A stretch of 64,000 nucleotides of DNA. It comes from Ga0077560 sp046330395. Lineage in GTDB: Bacteria; Actinomycetota; Thermoleophilia; Miltoncostaeales; Miltoncostaeaceae. This document shows positions 60,188 to 64,000 of this stretch, one piece after another (positions within the stretch are counted from its first letter, which is position 1; every line of letters begins with the position of its first letter). The stretch is from positions 186,001 through 250,000 of the forward strand of contig JAXLSS010000004.1 of assembly GCA_046330395.1 (NCBI GenBank). The letters are read 5' to 3'. The position numbers and the translations under genes are program-made. The notes under the pieces are model-generated. The model had not been told where the DNA came from, made no database searches, and saw only the letters and a program-made list of their open reading frames with translations.

Positions 60188-60909
60188 TCCGCGTGGCCGC
60201 GGTGGGCGACGTGCACGCCGCCGACGACCGTGCGCACCCGCTGGCACCCGGGTTCGCCGACCTGGACGAGCGGGCCGACGTGCTGCTGCTGGCCGGCGAC
60301 CTGACGAGACGGGGCACCCCCGAGGAGGCGTCTGCGCTGGGCCGCCAGCTGCGCGGCGTGACCATCCCCAAGGTTGCGGTGCTGGGCAACCACGACCACC
60401 ACTCGGGGTGCCCCGACGCCGTGGTCCAGGCGCTGGCCGACCACGGGGTGACGGTGCTGCGCGACGCCACCCACGTGGTGGAGGTGGGCGGGCGGCTGCT
60501 CGGCGTGGCGGGTGTGAAGGGGTTCGCCGGCGGGTTCGGCCACCACGTGCTCACCTCGTTCGGGGAACCCGAGATCAAGGCCTTCGTGGCGGTGGCCGAG
60601 GAGGCCGCGCGCCACCTCTGGACGTGCCTCACCGAGCTGGCCTCCGTCGGATGCGCGGCCCGGGTGGCCCTGTTGCACTACGCGCCGGTGGTGGACACCG
60701 TGGCCGACGAGCGCCCGGAGATCCACGCGTTCCTCGGCTCGCAGAAGCTGGCCGAGGCCATCGACCGCGCCGGGGCCGACCTGGTGGTGCACGGCCACGC
60801 CCACCGCGGCCCGCACCTGGGCGCAACGCCCGGGGGCGTGCCCGTGCGGAACGTGGCCATGCCCCTCATCGGGGAGCCCTACCGGGTGTTCACCGTGGGC
60901 CCGGGCTGA
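60184..60909 (+). CDS. metallophosphoesterase
   Basis: 241 residues from GTG 60184. The calcineurin-like core has all metal motifs: GDVHAADD, LLAGDLTRRG, AVLGNHDHHSG, ALLHYAPV and VHGHAHRG. They bind two metals and hydrolyse phosphomonoesters or diesters. A conserved motif near residue 110-130 (GVKGFAGGFGHHVL) is seen in a subgroup of unknown specificity. Its last 31 bases overlap the convergent acetate kinase gene, so the transcripts are antisense there. It is coupled to the nucleotidyltransferase. Confidence 0.9.
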   Translation: MIRVAAVGDVHAADDRAHPLAPGFADLDERADVLLLAGDLTRRGTPEEASALGRQLRGVTIPKVAVLGNHDHHSGCPDAVVQALADHGVTVLRDATHVVEVGGRLLGVAGVKGFAGGFGHHVLTSFGEPEIKAFVAVAEEAARHLWTCLTELASVGCAARVALLHYAPVVDTVADERPEIHAFLGSQKLAEAIDRAGADLVVHGHAHRGPHLGATPGGVPVRNVAMPLIGEPYRVFTVGPG

Positions 60910-62003
60910 TCGCCAAGGAGCGCTCGCACCTCACGGGCGATGCGGAGGTCCTCCCGGGCCCGCACCACGAACGTCCGCACGCGCGCCCCCGGGGCGGTGA
61001 TCTCGGTGTCACCCGGGGCGCCGGCGGCACCGTCGTCCGCCACGGCCACGCCCAGGAACGCCAGTCCCGCGGCGGCCCGCCCCCGCACCTCCGGCGCGTG
61101 CTCGCCCACGCCGCCGGTGAACACCAGGGCATCCAGGCCGTCCATGGCGGCGGCCATGGAGGCGATGCCCGCCCGCAGCCGGTGCAGGTACACGCCCATC
61201 GCCACGGCGGCGCGCGGGTCGCCGCCGGCCTCGGCCGCCAGCACCTCCCGCATGTCGGCGCTGCCGGCCAGTCCGAGCAGACCGGACTCGTGCTCCAGCC
61301 CGTCCTCGATCTCACGGGGGGAGAGGCCGCCCCGCTGCGCCAGCCACAGCACCAGGCCGGGGTCCACGCTGCCGGCGCGCGTGGCCATCACCAGCCCCTC
61401 CAGCGGGGTGAACCCCATGGTGGTGTCCACCGAGGTGCCGCCGCGGATGGCGGCCAGCGACGCCCCGGCACCCAGGTGGCAGCTCACCACCCGCGCGTCC
61501 CGGGCGGCCGGGCCCATCAGGGCGGCCAGCCGGTCGGCCACGTGCGCGTGCGACAGCCCGTGGAAGCCGTAGCGGCGCAGGCCCCAGCGGCGGCGCCACG
61601 CCTCGGGCAGGGCGTAGGTGGCGGCCGCCTCGGGCAGATGCGCGTGGAACGCGGTGTCGAAGCAGGCCACCGCCGGCACGCCGGGCAGGAGTGCGCCCAC
61701 CCGGTCGATGACGCGCAGCGCCGCGGGCTGGTGCAGGGGCGCCAGGTCGGTGAGCTGCTCCAGGCGGCGGCGCACGTCCGCGTCGATGCGCGTGGCCGCC
61801 GTGAACTCGGCACCGCCGTGCACCACCCGGTGGCCCACCGCGTCGGGTGCGCCCGCCCCGGCGACGAACCCGCGCAACGCCTCCTCATCCACCTGCGCGG
61901 ACGGCGCGGGCAGGGTCTGCGCCGGCCCGTCCCCGGGGCCCCCGGGGTCCACCACCGACACCTTCAGGGTGCTCGACCCCGCGTTGATCACCAGCACCCG
62001 CAT
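60879..62003 (-). CDS. ackA: acetate kinase
   Basis: 374 residues. VLVINAGSSTLKVSVV at the N-terminus, VGHRVVHGGAEF (catalytic Arg and His), CFDTAFHAHLPE, YGFHGLSHAHVADRLA, VSCHLGAGASLAAIRGG, TSVDTTMGFTPLEGLVMATR and VFTGGVGEHAPEVR are the standard motifs. It makes ATP and acetate from acetyl phosphate. ATG 62003 is two bases downstream of the phosphoketolase stop, so the pair forms one operon and the product of one feeds the other. Its length is slightly below the usual 395. Confidence 0.93.
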   Translation of the reverse strand: MRVLVINAGSSTLKVSVVDPGGPGDGPAQTLPAPSAQVDEEALRGFVAGAGAPDAVGHRVVHGGAEFTAATRIDADVRRRLEQLTDLAPLHQPAALRVIDRVGALLPGVPAVACFDTAFHAHLPEAAATYALPEAWRRRWGLRRYGFHGLSHAHVADRLAALMGPAARDARVVSCHLGAGASLAAIRGGTSVDTTMGFTPLEGLVMATRAGSVDPGLVLWLAQRGGLSPREIEDGLEHESGLLGLAGSADMREVLAAEAGGDPRAAVAMGVYLHRLRAGIASMAAAMDGLDALVFTGGVGEHAPEVRGRAAAGLAFLGVAVADDGAAGAPGDTEITAPGARVRTFVVRAREDLRIAREVRALLGDQPGPTVNTR

Positions 62004-62005
62004 GG

Positions 62006-64000
62006 TCAGCGCCCGTGCGGCCAGACCCAGTCGCGGATGTGGGCCGGGTCGTCGCCCACCTCGCGCGTGTGGTCACGGCAGCGCACGCGCTCATCCACCA
62101 TGCGCTGCCGCAGGTGCGCGGCCTGCACGCCCAGGCCGGGCACGCGGTCGATCACATCCATCACCAGGTGGAACCGGTCCAGGTCGTTGCGCATCACCAT
62201 GTCGAAGGGCGTGGTGGTGGTGCCCTCCTCCTTGTAGCCGCGGGCGTGCAGGTTGCCGTGGTTGGTGCGCCGGTACGTGAGCCGGTGGATCAGCCACGGG
62301 TAGCCGTGGTAGGCGAACACGATGGGCCTGGAACGCGTGAACAGCGCGTCGAACTCACGGTCGCCCAGGCCGTGGGGGTGCTCGCTGTCGGGCTGCAGCC
62401 GCATGAGGTCCACCACGTTCACCACGCGCACGGCCAGGCCGGGCAGCTCCCGGCGCAGGATGTCGGCGGCCGCCAGGGTCTCCAGCGTGGGGACGTCGCC
62501 GCAGCAGGCCAGCACCACATCGGGTTCGCGGCCCTCGTCGGTGGATGCCCACTCCCAGATCCCGATGCCGCGGGTGCAGTGCAGCACCGCCTCGTCCATG
62601 GGCAGGTACTGCAGCTCCGGCTGCTTGCCGGCGATCACCACGTTGACGCACTGGCGGCTGGTGAGGCAGCGGTCCACCACCCACAGCAGGCAGTTGGCGT
62701 CCGGCGGCAGGTACACGCGCACCAGCTCGGCCTTCTTGTTGACCACGTGGTCGATGAACCCGGGGTCCTGGTGGGAGAAGCCGTTGTGGTCCTGGCGCCA
62801 CACGTGCGACGACAGCAGGTAGTTCAGCGACGCGATGGGCCGTCGCCACGGGATCTCGTTGGTCACCTTGAGCCACTTGGCGTGCTGGTTGAACATCGAG
62901 TCCACGATGTGCACGAAGGCCTCGTAGCAGTTGAACAGCCCGTGCCGGCCCGTCAGCAGGTAGCCCTCCAGCCAGCCCTGGCACTGGTGCTCGGACAGCA
63001 CCTCCATCACGCGGCCGTCCGGTGAGAGCTGCTCGTCCCCCGGCAGGCGCTCCGCGTCCCAGGCGCGGTCGGTCACCTCGAACACCGCCGACAGCCGGTT
63101 GGACGCGGTCTCGTCGGGGCCGAACAGCCGGAACCGGTCGGGGTTGGCGCTGATGACGTCCCGCAGGTAGGTGCCCAGCACGCGGGTCGATTCGGCCGAC
63201 GCCGCGCCCGGCCGGTCCACGGGGACGGCGTACCCATGGATGTCCGGCAGCCGCAGATCGCGCAGCAGCAGCCCCCCGTTGGCCCGCGGGTTGGCGCTCA
63301 TGCGGCGCTCCCCGCGCGGGGGCAGGTCGGCCAGCTCGGGGACGAGCGTGCCGGCATCGTCGAACAGCTCCTGGGGGCGGTAGGAGGCCATCCAGGCCTG
63401 CAGCATGGCCAGGTGCCCGGAGTTGGTGCGCACCTGGGTGAGCGGCACCTGGTGGGCGCGCCACGTGCCCTCCACCGGCAGCCCGTCCACCTCACGGGGG
63501 CCCGTCCAGCCCTTGGGGGTGCGCAGCACGATCAGCGGCCAGCGCCGCGGGGCCTCGGGCGCGGCGCGGATGGCCCGGATGCGGGTCACCGCCTCGTCCA
63601 TCACCTCCGCCATGCGCCGGTGCATGGCCTGGGGCTCGTGCCCGTCCACCCACAGCACGTGGTGGCCGTTGCCCTCCAGCAGGTGCGTCAGGTCCCCATC
63701 CCCGATGCGCGCCAGCAGGCTGGGGTTGGCGATCTTGTAGCCGTTGAGGTGCAGCACCGGCAGCACGGCGCCGTCGCGGGCGGGGTTGAGGAACCGGTTC
63801 CCCGACCAGCCCGCCGCCAGCGGGCCGGTCTCGGCCTCCCCGTCGCCCACCACGCAGCACACCAGCAGCTCGGGGTCGTCGAAGACGGCGCCGTAGGCGT
63901 GCGCCAGCGAATACCCCAGCTCACCGCCCTCGTGGATGGAGCCCGGCGTCTCGGGCGCCACGTGCGACGGGATGCCGCCCGGGAACGAGAACTGCCGGAA
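62006..64000 (-). CDS. xfp: xylulose 5-phosphate/fructose 6-phosphate phosphoketolase, 5' end beyond window
   Basis: The visible 664 residues begin in FSFPGGIPSHVAPETPGS, so about 130 residues of the N-terminus lie outside the window. TPP/Mg site GDGEAETGPLAAGWSGNRFL, HLNGYKIANPSLLAR, and the conserved blocks GWTGPREVDG, RTNSGHLAMLQ, EVLSEHQCQGWLEGYLLTGRHGLFNCYE and YHGYPWLIHRLTYRRTNH are all diagnostic. It cleaves the sugar phosphate to acetyl phosphate and glyceraldehyde 3-phosphate or erythrose 4-phosphate. With acetate kinase it gives a phosphoketolase (bifid-shunt-like) route to ATP. No transaldolase or phosphotransacetylase lies in the window. Confidence 0.95.
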   Translation of the reverse strand, partial: FRQFSFPGGIPSHVAPETPGSIHEGGELGYSLAHAYGAVFDDPELLVCCVVGDGEAETGPLAAGWSGNRFLNPARDGAVLPVLHLNGYKIANPSLLARIGDGDLTHLLEGNGHHVLWVDGHEPQAMHRRMAEVMDEAVTRIRAIRAAPEAPRRWPLIVLRTPKGWTGPREVDGLPVEGTWRAHQVPLTQVRTNSGHLAMLQAWMASYRPQELFDDAGTLVPELADLPPRGERRMSANPRANGGLLLRDLRLPDIHGYAVPVDRPGAASAESTRVLGTYLRDVISANPDRFRLFGPDETASNRLSAVFEVTDRAWDAERLPGDEQLSPDGRVMEVLSEHQCQGWLEGYLLTGRHGLFNCYEAFVHIVDSMFNQHAKWLKVTNEIPWRRPIASLNYLLSSHVWRQDHNGFSHQDPGFIDHVVNKKAELVRVYLPPDANCLLWVVDRCLTSRQCVNVVIAGKQPELQYLPMDEAVLHCTRGIGIWEWASTDEGREPDVVLACCGDVPTLETLAAADILRRELPGLAVRVVNVVDLMRLQPDSEHPHGLGDREFDALFTRSRPIVFAYHGYPWLIHRLTYRRTNHGNLHARGYKEEGTTTTPFDMVMRNDLDRFHLVMDVIDRVPGLGVQAAHLRQRMVDERVRCRDHTREVGDDPAHIRDWVWPHGR

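Noticed and set aside
1..64000. Search for a classical defence island or phage
   Set aside because: Only one orphan HNH nuclease and a nucleotidyltransferase/phosphoesterase pair could hint at defence; no restriction-modification, CRISPR-Cas, retron, capsid or integrase genes were seen.

Overview
The window is a very GC-rich (about 70% or more G+C by eye) bacterial chromosome segment. It holds one tRNA gene (Arg, anticodon TCT) and no rRNA, CRISPR array, transposase or phage gene. High GC, MutS2, a paired cslA/glxA-type locus, collagen-like and choice-of-anchor secreted proteins and a phosphoketolase/acetate kinase pair suggest a Gram-positive actinobacterium. Thermoleophilia-like lineages would fit the many secreted beta-rich proteins, but the class is a low-confidence inference.

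Layout. 0-9 kb: a secreted protein cut by the window edge, frameshifted nicotinamidase, a methyltransferase, MutS2, a nitroreductase with a very strong terminator, two tiny related secreted peptides, a membrane diguanylate cyclase and tRNA-Arg. 9-19 kb: SDR dehydrogenase, alpha/beta hydrolase, three secreted proteins, then a polysaccharide synthase (cslA-like) translationally coupled to a radical-copper oxidase (glxA-like). 19-38 kb is mostly an exported-protein zone: a trypsin/VWA fusion with a C-terminal membrane anchor, a TolB-like lipoprotein, a cupredoxin, a zinc-protease/VWD giant, Asp-box and ScyD-type propellers, a thioester adhesin, a CHRD/cytochrome c fusion and a lysyl-oxidase-like protein. 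38-41 kb: a broken envelope-lipid cluster (acyltransferase, anchored protein, a UPF0104 gene interrupted by an inverted secreted gene), then an HNH nuclease. 41-48 kb: a multi-repeat surface protein and a four-gene ABC exporter operon. 48-59 kb: a stress-type island. 59-64 kb: a nucleotidyltransferase/phosphoesterase pair and the phosphoketolase-acetate kinase operon.

Two themes stand out. First, 49-58.6 kb looks like a sigma-B-type stress module. Three promoters (GTTT or GATT, 15 bases, GGGAAC) precede a SRPBCC gene, a small acidic conserved protein and a PRC-barrel gene. Among them lies a giant sensor carrying histidine kinase, receiver, PAS, GAF, PP2C/SpoIIE phosphatase and RsbW-like kinase domains, the parts needed for partner switching. 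Second, many exported proteins depend on copper or heme or are exposed adhesins and proteases, suggesting investment in an oxidatively modified cell surface.

Caveat: at least eight genes show one to three reading-frame breaks inside otherwise intact domains, usually explained by one or two bases missing from a G/C run. This looks more like consensus error than gene decay, so breaks are annotated as single genes where the protein continues in another frame.
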